Shown here piece after piece: positions 27,450 to 36,318 of a stretch of 41,786 nucleotides of DNA. Positions within the stretch are counted from its first letter, which is position 1, and each line of letters begins with the position of its first letter. A program made the position numbers and the translations under genes. Origin of the DNA: JAFAZI01 sp035501255 (GTDB taxonomy: Bacteria > Actinomycetota > Actinomycetes > JAFAQI01); the NCBI GenBank assembly GCA_035501255.1, contig DATJWM010000177.1, positions 1 through 41,786 on the forward strand, read 5' to 3'. The notes below the pieces were generated by a model. That model was not told the DNA's origin. It saw only the letters and a list, made by a program, of their open reading frames with translations, and did not search any database.

Positions 27450-28856
<1,407 letters not shown>

Positions 28857-28862
28857 TCGGCA

Positions 28863-30215
28863 CTAGCTGCCGATGTCTTCGAGCATCTCGGTCACAAGCG
28901 CGGCGATCGGCGAGCGCTCGGACCGGGTCAACGTCACGTGCGCGAACAGCGGGTGACCCTTCAGCGCCTCGATGACGGCCGCGACTCCGTCGTGCCTGCC
29001 GACCCGCAGATTGTCACGCTGCGCAACGTCGTGAGTCAGCACGACCCGGGAGTTCTGCCCGATCCTGGACAACACGGTGAGCAGAACGCCGCGCTCCAGC
29101 GACTGCGCCTCATCGACGATGACGAACGCATCGTGCAGGCTGCGACCGCGGATATGGGTCAACGGCATGACCTCGAGCAGCTCGCGATGGCAGACCTCGT
29201 CGATGACCGAGTCCGGCACGACGGCTCCCAGCGTGTCGAAGACCGCTTGGGCCCATGGCGTCATCTTCTCGGCCTCGCTGCCCGGCAGGTAGCCGAGCTC
29301 TTGCCCGCCAACGGCGTAGAGCGGGCGGAAGACGACGACCTTCTTGTGCTGCCGGCGCTCCAGCACGGCTTCGAGACCGGCGCACAGCGCGAGCGCGGAC
29401 TTTCCGGTGCCGGCACGACCGCCGAGCGAGACGATGCCGACCTCACTGTCGAGAAGGAGATCGAGCGCGATTCGCTGCTCCGCGCTGCGGCCGTGCACGC
29501 CGAACGCGTCGCGGTCGCCTCGGACGAGCCGAAGGGTCTTGTCCGGTGCGACCCGAGCGAGTGCGCTGCCCCGCTCGGAGAGCAGGACGACCCCGGTGTG
29601 ACACGGAAGGTCACGAGCGTCGGACAGGTCGAGGACCTCGTCGGCGTAGAGGAGGTCGATGTCGTCACCCGACACGTCGACCTCGGTCATGCCGGTCCAG
29701 CCCGAGGCGACCTGCTCGGCGAGGTACTCCTCAGCGATCAAGCCGATGCTCGCGGCCTTGATCCGCATCGGCATGTCCTTGCTGATCAGGACGACGTCCT
29801 GGCCCTCCGCGGCCAGGTTGCCCGCGACGGTCAGCAGCCGAGTGTCGTTGTCACTGAGCCGGTACCCGACCGGCAGGACGGACGGGTCGCTGTGGTTGAG
29901 CTCGACTCGAACCGTTCCACCCTCGTCGTTGACCGGCAACGGCCCGTCGAGCCGTCCGTATCTCGCCCGAAGATCGTCGAGCAGGTGCAGCGCCTGCCGA
30001 GCGAACCATCCGAGCTCCGGGTGGTTGCGCTTGGCCTCGAGCTCGGTGATGACGACAACCGGAAGGACAACGTCGTGCTCGGCGAACCGGGTGATCGCGG
30101 ACGGGTCGGCGAGCAGAACGCTCGTGTCAAGGACGTAGACGCGTCGGCGCGGCTTGCGCCGCTTCCCACTCGAGGAGGTGGGGCTCGATCCGGCGCTCGT
30201 CGCTGCTGGGGTCAC
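28863..30215 (-). CDS. PIN domain-PhoH family ATPase (PhoH2 type)
   Basis: A 450-residue two-domain protein. Residues ~22-160 are a PIN ribonuclease domain with acidic residues in YVLDTSVLLADP, ITELEAKR, LSDNDTRLL and the following helices. Residues ~225-450 are the PhoH ATPase with Walker A GRAGTGKSALAL and Walker B-like AFVIVDEAQS. PhoH2 proteins of this type unwind and cut RNA in mycobacteria and are often linked to toxin-antitoxin-like upstream genes; none is seen here. The start is GTG at 30215, followed by a basic low-complexity leader. M. tuberculosis phoH2 lies near fumC and glpX as well. Confidence 0.93.
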   Translation of the reverse strand: MTPAATSAGSSPTSSSGKRRKPRRRVYVLDTSVLLADPSAITRFAEHDVVLPVVVITELEAKRNHPELGWFARQALHLLDDLRARYGRLDGPLPVNDEGGTVRVELNHSDPSVLPVGYRLSDNDTRLLTVAGNLAAEGQDVVLISKDMPMRIKAASIGLIAEEYLAEQVASGWTGMTEVDVSGDDIDLLYADEVLDLSDARDLPCHTGVVLLSERGSALARVAPDKTLRLVRGDRDAFGVHGRSAEQRIALDLLLDSEVGIVSLGGRAGTGKSALALCAGLEAVLERRQHKKVVVFRPLYAVGGQELGYLPGSEAEKMTPWAQAVFDTLGAVVPDSVIDEVCHRELLEVMPLTHIRGRSLHDAFVIVDEAQSLERGVLLTVLSRIGQNSRVVLTHDVAQRDNLRVGRHDGVAAVIEALKGHPLFAHVTLTRSERSPIAALVTEMLEDIGS

Positions 30216-30815
30216 GTGGCCTCCGAGGACACGGCCGACGGATGTCGACCGTCATTCGCCGACGCTACGACTCCTCGGTGGCCGGGCCGGAGAGCGACAC
30301 GCAGCGACCGGGTGAAAGGAAGATATCGGGCAGATGGCCGGTCAATGGCCGGAGCGGTGCCCGGTTCGCCCGGATTGCTCGACCCGCCGCGCGTGACCTC
30401 GAGTGGGGTATCTGACCGTCGGCACGCGGTGAACCTCGAGCCGAAACCGAACCGCCGACGGTGGTCGGGAGGTGGCGGTGGCGAGCACCGACACATGCGG
30501 GCTCGGGGCAGCGGACCGGACGATGCCCGCGCTCGTCGCGGTCACCGGCAGCGCCACAATGCCTTTGGGAGTCGCCCCACGGCCAAGGTGCGGACCGACG
30601 ACAAGCCCCGCAGCAACGAGCACAGCAACCGCGCCTACTGCGGGCAAGGTGACGTGCGAGACCGGCGTGGGCTTGCGATGACGGGGCCGGTGCCGACGGG
30701 CACGCGTCGCCCGCGGCGGGTGTCGATGTCGGCCGGCCATGAGGTCATCATCCCCGCAACCTCGCCGACGACCCCGGCGACATTCCGAAGCGGGAGAGGG
30801 TGAAAACCCGTCCGG
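30216..30815. other. 600-base gap, no confident gene
   Basis: Apart from the weak candidate ORF at 30342-30740, nothing was recognised here. The segment next to phoH should hold its promoter, because phoH reads leftward from 30215. No tRNA, small RNA or repeat was seen. Confidence 0.5.
30342..30740 (-). CDS. Possible small membrane-anchored protein
   Basis: A 132-residue reading frame inside an otherwise empty 600-base gap between phoH and the prenyl synthase gene. It begins with a very basic MAGRHRHPPRATRARRHR-type leader, has one hydrophobic segment at ~31-50 (LPAVGAVAVLVAAGLVVG) and then a Ser/Thr/Ala-rich stretch. The basic start plus single membrane helix resembles the N-terminus of actinobacterial secreted cell-wall proteins, some of which are encoded near uppS, and it could be a remnant of one. 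The C-terminal third looks like non-coding sequence, and third-position GC is lower than in its neighbours. No good ribosome binding site. It may not be expressed. Confidence 0.35.
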   Translation of the reverse strand: MAGRHRHPPRATRARRHRPRHRKPTPVSHVTLPAVGAVAVLVAAGLVVGPHLGRGATPKGIVALPVTATSAGIVRSAAPSPHVSVLATATSRPPSAVRFRLEVHRVPTVRYPTRGHARRVEQSGRTGHRSGH

Positions 30816-31577
30816 TCAGGCGCCGTGTCGACGTTCCCGCTGAGCGTAGGAACGCAGGGCACGCAGGAAGTCGATCCGGCGAAAATCGGGCCACAGCGCG
30901 TCGCAGAAGTAGAACTCCGAGTGCGCGCTCTGCCAGAGCAGGAAGCCGCCCAGGCGCTGCTCACCGGAGGTGCGAATCACGAGGTCCGGGTCCGGCTGGC
31001 CACGGGTGTAGAGGTGATCGGCAATGTGCTCGACGTCGAGTACGCTCGCGACCTCCTCGAGCGAGGCGCCACGGGTGGCGTGTTCCTGCAGGAGACCGCG
31101 GACGGCGTCCGCGATCTCGCGTCGCCCGCCGTAGCCAATCGCGACGTTGACCAGGAGCCCGGTCTTGTCACGGGTCGCCTCGTCTGCCTCCTTGAGGACC
31201 CGCACCGTCGAGTCCCGCAACAGATCCAGCGCGCCGACCGGGTGCACCCTCCACGGCCGGTCCGGGGCGGCGAGATCGGCGACCGTCGCGTCGATGATGT
31301 CGAGGAGCGGCAACAACTCCTCCGCCGGACGGCTCAGATTGTCACTGGAGAGCAGCCACAGCGTGACCACCTCCACATTGGCCTCGGTGCACCAGGCCAG
31401 GAGGTCGAGGATGTGGTCGGCGCCGGCCCGGTGACCGTGGCTCACGTTGGGCGCACCGGCCAGACGGGCCCAGCGCCGGTTCCCGTCCAGGATGACGCCG
31501 ACGTGGCGCGGCCCGGGCGCGCCGACCAGCGAACGCTGGAGCCGACGCTCGTAGACCCCGTAAACCAGATCGCGCAT
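30816..31577 (-). CDS. uppS: Z-isoprenyl diphosphate synthase (Rv1086-type, UPP synthase family)
   Basis: A 253-residue cis-prenyltransferase. The catalytic Asp is D31 in VILDGNRRWAR, and the later signatures LWLLSSDNLSRP, VNVAIGYGGRREI and DLVIRTSGEQRLGGFLLWQS are all present. The pattern is closest to M. tuberculosis Rv1086, which makes the short Z,E-farnesyl diphosphate used in decaprenyl phosphate synthesis, so a short-chain product is more likely than undecaprenyl diphosphate; chain length cannot be settled by reading. The frame stays open to 31709, but ATG 31577 matches the family N-terminus (MRDLVYGVYERRL). The gene symbol is family-level. Confidence 0.88.
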   Translation of the reverse strand: MRDLVYGVYERRLQRSLVGAPGPRHVGVILDGNRRWARLAGAPNVSHGHRAGADHILDLLAWCTEANVEVVTLWLLSSDNLSRPAEELLPLLDIIDATVADLAAPDRPWRVHPVGALDLLRDSTVRVLKEADEATRDKTGLLVNVAIGYGGRREIADAVRGLLQEHATRGASLEEVASVLDVEHIADHLYTRGQPDPDLVIRTSGEQRLGGFLLWQSAHSEFYFCDALWPDFRRIDFLRALRSYAQRERRHGA

Positions 31578-31635
31578 GCCCACGGCGGCAGGGTACGCCG
31601 CCCAGGTCACGAGCGTCTCGATCCTCGCCGCTGTG

Positions 31636-31663
31636 GGGCGAGGGGGGTGTGTTCGCCTCGCCC
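31636..31663 (-). terminator. Terminator-like hairpin after pckG
   Basis: A perfect eight-base stem (GGGCGAGG / CCTCGCCC, 12-base loop) lies six bases beyond the pckG stop and before the next gene on the same strand. It is very GC-rich and lacks a T-run, a common form in actinobacteria. Confidence 0.6.
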
Positions 31664-31669
31664 GCGGAG

Positions 31670-33490
31670 CTAGCCCAGTCGCTTGTTCAGCGCGTCGAGC
31701 TCGCCCCACAGTTCGTCGGGCAGGCGGTCACCGAAGCGCTCGTAGTCAGGGCCGATCAGCGCCGCTTCGTCCCGCCAGGTCTCGACGTCGACCGTGAGCA
31801 GAACGGCAAGGTCCGCGTCGGTGAGGTCGAGCCCGTCGAGGTCGAGCGAGGACGGGGTCGGAACCCGGCCGATCGGAGTGTCGGTCGCCTCCGCCGTACC
31901 GTCGAGTCGGCCCACTATCCACTTGAGCACTCGGCTGTTGTCGCCGAAGCCGGGCCAGACGTAGGAGCCGCTGGCGTCCTTGCGGAACCAGTTGACGAAG
32001 TAGATCTTCGGCAGCTTCTCCGGATCGGCCAGGGCGCCGACCTTCAACCAGTGGCCGAAGTAGTCGCCCATGTTGTAGCCGCAGAACGGCAGCATCGCGA
32101 ACGGGTCCCTGCGCAACTGGCCGACTTTGTTCTCAGCGGCTGCCGTGCCTTCGGACGCGACGTTCGACGCGAGGAAGACACCGTGGCGCCAACTAAAGGA
32201 CTCGGTGACCAACGGCACGTTGGTGGCCCGGCGTCCGCCGAAGAGAATCGCGTCGATCGGCACCCCCGCCGGGTCTTCCCACTCCTGCGCCACGGTCGGG
32301 CATTGGGCCGCAGGGACGGTGAACCGAGCATTGGGGTGTGCCGCCGGCGTGCCGGACTCCGGCGTCCAGTCCTGGCCCTTCCAGTCGGTCAGATGCGCAG
32401 GAGCCGATTCGGTCAGGCCTTCCCACCAGACATCACCGTCATCGGTCAACGCGACGTTGGTGTAGATCGCGTTGCCCCACAGTGTGTCGATCGCGTTCTT
32501 GTTCGTCGCCACGCCGGTGCCGGGTGCGACCCCGAAGAACCCCGCCTCCGGGTTGATGGCGCGGAGCCGGCCCTGCGAGTCGAAGCGCATCCAGCAGATG
32601 TCGTCGCCGACGGTCTCGGCCTTCCAGCCGGCCAGGGTGGGCTGAAGCATGGCGAGATTCGTCTTCCCGCACGCGCTCGGGAACGCGGCGGCGAGGTAGC
32701 GAACCTCGTTCTCGGGCGAGGTGAGCTTGAGGATCAGCATGTGCTCGGCAAGCCAGCCTTCGTCGCGTGCCATCACGCTGGCGATCCGCAGCGCGTAGCA
32801 CTTCTTGCCCAGCAATGCGTTGCCGCCGTACCCGGATCCGAAAGACCAGATCTCGCGGGTCTCGGGGTAGTGGACGATGTACTTCTCCGGGTTGCACGGC
32901 CACGCGACGTCGACCTGACCGGACTCGAGCGGCGCTCCGACGCTGTGCACCGCCGGCACGAAGAACCCGTCGGGACCCATCGCGTCGAGGGCGGCCTTGC
33001 CCATCCGGGTCATGATCTTCATCGAGATCACGACGTACGGCGAGTCGGTGATCTCGACCCCGAGGGCCGAGATCGGCGATCCGATCGGACCCATCGAAAA
33101 CGGAACGACGTACATCGTTCGGCCGCGCATGCACCCGGCGAACAAGCCGGCCAGGGTCACGCGCATCTCGGCCGGATCCACCCAGTTGTTGGTGGGGCCA
33201 GCGTCGATCTGCTGCTCGGAGCAGATGAAGGTACGGCTCTCGACCCGAGCCACATCGGCCGGGTCCGACCGCGCGTAGAAGGAGTTCGGGCGCAGCTCGG
33301 CGTTGAGCCGGGTGAGGGTCCCCGCGGCGACCATCTGTGCGGTCAGCCGATCCCACTCCTCCTCCGAGCCGTCGCACCACTCCACCCGGTCGGGAGTCGT
33401 CAGCGCCGCGATCTCCCGAACCCAGGCGATCAGCCGCGCGTGCTTGGTCGGCGCGTCGTCGATCCCGGGGATCGTGTCAGCGACGGTCAT
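31670..33490 (-). CDS. pckG: GTP-dependent phosphoenolpyruvate carboxykinase
   Basis: A 606-residue enzyme that turns oxaloacetate plus GTP into phosphoenolpyruvate, the first committed step of gluconeogenesis from the TCA cycle. The P-loop AAFPSACGKTNLAM with reactive C274 is typical of the GTP class, and GFFGVAPGTG, GPTNNWVD and FGGRRATNVPL are further family signatures. The length is normal. The ATG at 33490 has a strong GAGGAG site. Functionally it joins the fumarases and GlpX in the window. The gene is monocistronic: a hairpin follows it and a 168-base gap precedes it. Confidence 0.97.
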   Translation of the reverse strand: MTVADTIPGIDDAPTKHARLIAWVREIAALTTPDRVEWCDGSEEEWDRLTAQMVAAGTLTRLNAELRPNSFYARSDPADVARVESRTFICSEQQIDAGPTNNWVDPAEMRVTLAGLFAGCMRGRTMYVVPFSMGPIGSPISALGVEITDSPYVVISMKIMTRMGKAALDAMGPDGFFVPAVHSVGAPLESGQVDVAWPCNPEKYIVHYPETREIWSFGSGYGGNALLGKKCYALRIASVMARDEGWLAEHMLILKLTSPENEVRYLAAAFPSACGKTNLAMLQPTLAGWKAETVGDDICWMRFDSQGRLRAINPEAGFFGVAPGTGVATNKNAIDTLWGNAIYTNVALTDDGDVWWEGLTESAPAHLTDWKGQDWTPESGTPAAHPNARFTVPAAQCPTVAQEWEDPAGVPIDAILFGGRRATNVPLVTESFSWRHGVFLASNVASEGTAAAENKVGQLRRDPFAMLPFCGYNMGDYFGHWLKVGALADPEKLPKIYFVNWFRKDASGSYVWPGFGDNSRVLKWIVGRLDGTAEATDTPIGRVPTPSSLDLDGLDLTDADLAVLLTVDVETWRDEAALIGPDYERFGDRLPDELWGELDALNKRLG

Positions 33491-33605
33491 GGAGCTCTCC
33501 TCGGACCACGGATGCGAGATCAGCGCGGCGAGTCGTACTCGCCGGGGAAGATGCCAAGCATAACGCGCGTCCTATATTCCCGCCACCTGGGGGGACCTGA
33601 GAAGG

Positions 33606-33624
33606 CCCGCGACCGAGTCGCGGG
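33606..33624. terminator. Hairpin in the pckG upstream gap
   Basis: A perfect eight-base stem (CCCGCGAC / GTCGCGGG) with a three-base loop lies between pckG and the PIG-L deacetylase gene. It may be part of a terminator for the deacetylase gene or a leader structure of pckG. Confidence 0.45.
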
Positions 33625-33635
33625 GGCGATCCCCT

Positions 33636-33660
33636 AGGCGGTGTCCGTCGGACATCGCCT
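33636..33660 (-). terminator. Terminator-like hairpin at the stop of the PIG-L deacetylase gene
   Basis: An eleven-base stem (AGGCGGTGTCC / GGACATCGCCT, one mismatch, three-base loop) begins at the stop codon of the deacetylase gene and lies downstream of it on the minus strand. It is followed 11 bases later by a second stem (33606-33624). Confidence 0.55.
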
Positions 33661-34483
33661 AGACCAGGCCCGCGAACAGGTCGTCCTCCGGGACCGCCGC
33701 TCCCGTTGCGTCCTTCACCCGGATGAAGGTCTCGACGCCGAGGAGCTCGACGAACTTCTCCGCACCCATCTGCAGGAAGAAGATGTTCTCGGTCTGGCTG
33801 GCGTGCGCCGCGAGAGCGTTGAATTTCTGCTCGCCGAAGGCGCTGACATCGACCCAGGTCGTGATCGCCTCGTCGGGCGCGCCGATCTCGAAATCGAGCT
33901 CCTCGCCCGGCTCGTCGTCCCAATCACCGCCGAGCTCACGGACGGCGTCCTGAAACTTCACGAACGCCGAGCGCGGCACGGTCGTCCAGTAGACCTTCGC
34001 CGGCGACCCGGTGACCTCGATCGCAGCCATCGTGATCCGGTGCGCCTGGATGTGGTCCGGGTGGCCGTAGAAGCCGTTCTCGTCGTATGTGACGACCACG
34101 TCGGGCTGGTAACGCTCGATCAGTGCGGCGAGGGCACGGGCGGCGGCGTCGACCGGTGTGCTCCAGAACGAGCCCGGCGCGTCGTTTTGGGACCAGCCCA
34201 TCATCCCCGAGTCGGCGTAACCCAACCGTTCGAGATGGGTGACCCCGAGCACGGCGCAACTCGCCTCGAGCTCCCCTCGGCGGAGCTCCACGACCTCCTC
34301 CGGATCGTGACCGTCCTCGCCCGGCTTGACGCCCCCCGGACCGTCTCCGCAGGCCCCGTCAGTGCAGGTCACCAGGACGGTGCGGTGTCCGTCGGCAGCG
34401 GCGCGGGCAAGGACGCCGCCGGTGCCTGTGGCCTCGTCGTCGGGATGGGCGTGGACGGCCATCAGGGTCAACTGTCGTGGCAT
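33659..34483 (-). CDS. PIG-L/LmbE family deacetylase, Mca/MshB-like, substrate unknown
   Basis: A 274-residue zinc hydrolase of the same fold as MshB. The catalytic motif HAHPDDEATGTGG is near the start and HPDHIQAHRITM in the middle. It is not a clear Mca: it has CTDGACGDGPGGVKPGEDGH where Mca has a TGGERG-type stretch, and it carries LGYADSGMMGW like neither reference in detail. It could act on mycothiol conjugates, on other N-acetylglucosaminyl compounds or in a lineage-specific pathway. The ATG at 34483 is preferred over the more upstream start at 34513 because it begins directly before the domain. Its neighbour on the right is the transglutaminase operon. Confidence 0.87.
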   Translation of the reverse strand: MPRQLTLMAVHAHPDDEATGTGGVLARAAADGHRTVLVTCTDGACGDGPGGVKPGEDGHDPEEVVELRRGELEASCAVLGVTHLERLGYADSGMMGWSQNDAPGSFWSTPVDAAARALAALIERYQPDVVVTYDENGFYGHPDHIQAHRITMAAIEVTGSPAKVYWTTVPRSAFVKFQDAVRELGGDWDDEPGEELDFEIGAPDEAITTWVDVSAFGEQKFNALAAHASQTENIFFLQMGAEKFVELLGVETFIRVKDATGAAVPEDDLFAGLV

Positions 34484-34534
34484 CGATCCCACCCTAGGTG
34501 ACGCCTGCGACACTGATCGAGCGGCCCGAAGCGG

Positions 34535-35380
34535 TCAGCGCAACCGGGTGAGGTTGACCTCGACGGTCAGCGTCGACCCGCCGTCCCCGGAGTGCACTCC
34601 GCGCAACGGTGCAACATCGGCGTAGTCGCGACCGCGACCGACGGAGATGTGTCGGTGCCCGATCTCCTGGTTGTTGGTCGGGTCGAAGCCCCACCAGTCA
34701 CCGGTCCAGGACTCGACCCACGCGTGGCTCTGGCCTTCGACCCGCTCGCCGACTCCCGCCTCTTTCTTCGGATGCAGATATCCGGATACATAGCGGGCCG
34801 GCACCCCCATCGCCCTGATCACGACGAGAGCCACGTGGGCGAAGTCCTGGCAGACCCCGATCCGCGCCTGCCAGGCTTGCGCAGCGCAGGTGTGGACACC
34901 GGTGACGCCGCGCTCGTAGGTCAACGACTCGTGGACCCAGCCCATCGCTTCGAGGACAGCGTCGACCGGGTCGGCATGCGCGGCGGCCAGTGCCTTGCCG
35001 TGGGCCGCGAGCTCCGAGTCGAGCGCGGTGTACGGGGTCGGCGTGAGGTACTCCGCCTGCTCGTCGGCAACCCTCGGGTCGGCGAGCTCGTTCCATCCCG
35101 CGAGGCGTATCGGCAGGTTGGCGTCCTCGGTCTCGACGGCCGCCCCACTGGTGAGCACGAGGCGATCATGAGGCTCGGTGATGTCGAAGGACGTGACCTG
35201 CGTCCCCCAGTAGTCGACGTAGCGCTGCACCGGCACCGACGGGGTGGTCGCGAACCGCGCGTTGACCGTCGACTGGTGCAGGTCGGTGTTGGGGGTCATT
35301 CGCGCTTCGTTGTAGGAGGACTTCACGATCCCGTCGTAGGTGTAGGTGGTGCGATGAACCACCTCAAGGCGCCACGTCAC
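34535..35380 (-). CDS. Transglutaminase-like cysteine protease (ATP-grasp/alpha-E associated)
   Basis: A 281-residue cytoplasmic transglutaminase-fold protein. The N-terminal ~90 residues form the beta-domain usual for this group (RLEVVHRTTYTYDGIV), and the catalytic triad is visible as C177 (RIGVCQDFAHV), H219 (GQSHAWVESW) and D233 (WWGFDPTNN). Such proteins are thought to cleave or form amide bonds. Its GTG overlaps the stop of the alpha-E gene (GTGA), and the alpha-E gene in turn overlaps the ATP-grasp gene, so the three are one translational unit. This three-gene set is widespread in bacteria and has been proposed to make and trim a peptide-like product; no product is known to me. Confidence 0.92.
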   Translation of the reverse strand: MTWRLEVVHRTTYTYDGIVKSSYNEARMTPNTDLHQSTVNARFATTPSVPVQRYVDYWGTQVTSFDITEPHDRLVLTSGAAVETEDANLPIRLAGWNELADPRVADEQAEYLTPTPYTALDSELAAHGKALAAAHADPVDAVLEAMGWVHESLTYERGVTGVHTCAAQAWQARIGVCQDFAHVALVVIRAMGVPARYVSGYLHPKKEAGVGERVEGQSHAWVESWTGDWWGFDPTNNQEIGHRHISVGRGRDYADVAPLRGVHSGDGGSTLTVEVNLTRLR

Positions 35381-36318
35381 TGAGCGGCCCCCGACACCCA
35401 CTCGATCATCGCGGACCCTCGGAAGAACCGCTCGGTGACCGCATCGGTGACCGCGGCGCAGGCGCTCTGGATCTCGTCCAACCGCTCCGCCAGTCCCACC
35501 GCAGCGTGAGAGGGCTGGAGAAACTCGAGGTCGGTTCTGGTGCGGCCAAGAGCTAGCAGTCCCGGATCGGCGAACCCGACCCGGGACGCACCAGCAGGCG
35601 TGAGCTCGAGCAAGCGACGTTCGGCGGTGGCAAGCGCGGCGTACACCGATCGCGGAAACAGCCGGTCGAGAAGCAGGAACTGCGTTGCGTGACGGGGATC
35701 GACGCTGCCGCGATAGGTGCGCAGGTAGGACTCGTACGCCCCGCAACTGCGCAAAAGCGCACCGGCGGACGTCGACGGGTCGCCGACGACTTGATACAGC
35801 GACAAGGCCCGCACAGTCATGTCCGCACGTTCGACACTGCGCCCGAGCACGAGGAAGCGCCATCCGTCGTCGTGACTCATCGTTCCGTCGACCAGACCGG
35901 AGACGAGCGCCGCTCGCTCCTTGACGAAGTTGAAGTACGGCGTCGGGCTCGACAACCGCGCCCGCGAACGTTGAGCCGGCAGTGCGTTGTAGGTCGTGTT
36001 CAAGCAGACCCACATCTCCGAGGAGATGACCTCACGAACCGTGCGGGCGTTCTCGCGAGCGCCCTCCAACGACGACCAGATCGGGCTGCCGCGGTCGTAG
36101 GCGAGCCGGTCGAGCACGAGGTCGACGCCGAGATCCTCACCGTTGGAATCCTCGGTGACACCAACGACCGACAGCAGGGTGGGGAAGGACTCGACGTCGC
36201 TCGCCGAGGCCTCTTCGAGCAGCAGGTTCACCGACACGTCGAGCATGCGCGAGACGTCCTCCGCCCGCTCGACGAGCCGGCCGATCCAGAACAGCGACTC
36301 GGCGATTCGGCTCAGCAC
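35377..36318 (-). CDS. Alpha-E domain protein (DUF403)
   Basis: A 313-residue, almost fully alpha-helical protein of the alpha-E family, unknown in biochemical function but always linked to circularly permuted ATP-grasp genes. The N-terminal LSRIAESLFWIGRLVERAED, the repeated RSVERADMTVRALSL in the middle and WVCLNTTYNALPAQ are characteristic; they form a helical scaffold with many Arg and Glu residues. The GTG at 36318 starts seven bases before the end of the ATP-grasp gene. The longer frame upstream is antisense-like low-complexity sequence. Confidence 0.9.
   Translation of the reverse strand: MLSRIAESLFWIGRLVERAEDVSRMLDVSVNLLLEEASASDVESFPTLLSVVGVTEDSNGEDLGVDLVLDRLAYDRGSPIWSSLEGARENARTVREVISSEMWVCLNTTYNALPAQRSRARLSSPTPYFNFVKERAALVSGLVDGTMSHDDGWRFLVLGRSVERADMTVRALSLYQVVGDPSTSAGALLRSCGAYESYLRTYRGSVDPRHATQFLLLDRLFPRSVYAALATAERRLLELTPAGASRVGFADPGLLALGRTRTDLEFLQPSHAAVGLAERLDEIQSACAAVTDAVTERFFRGSAMIEWVSGAAQ

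Noticed and set aside
31649..33637. A 662-codon open frame on the plus strand opposite pckG
   Set aside because: Shadow frame. The minus strand carries the full PEP carboxykinase with its P-loop and a good ribosome binding site.
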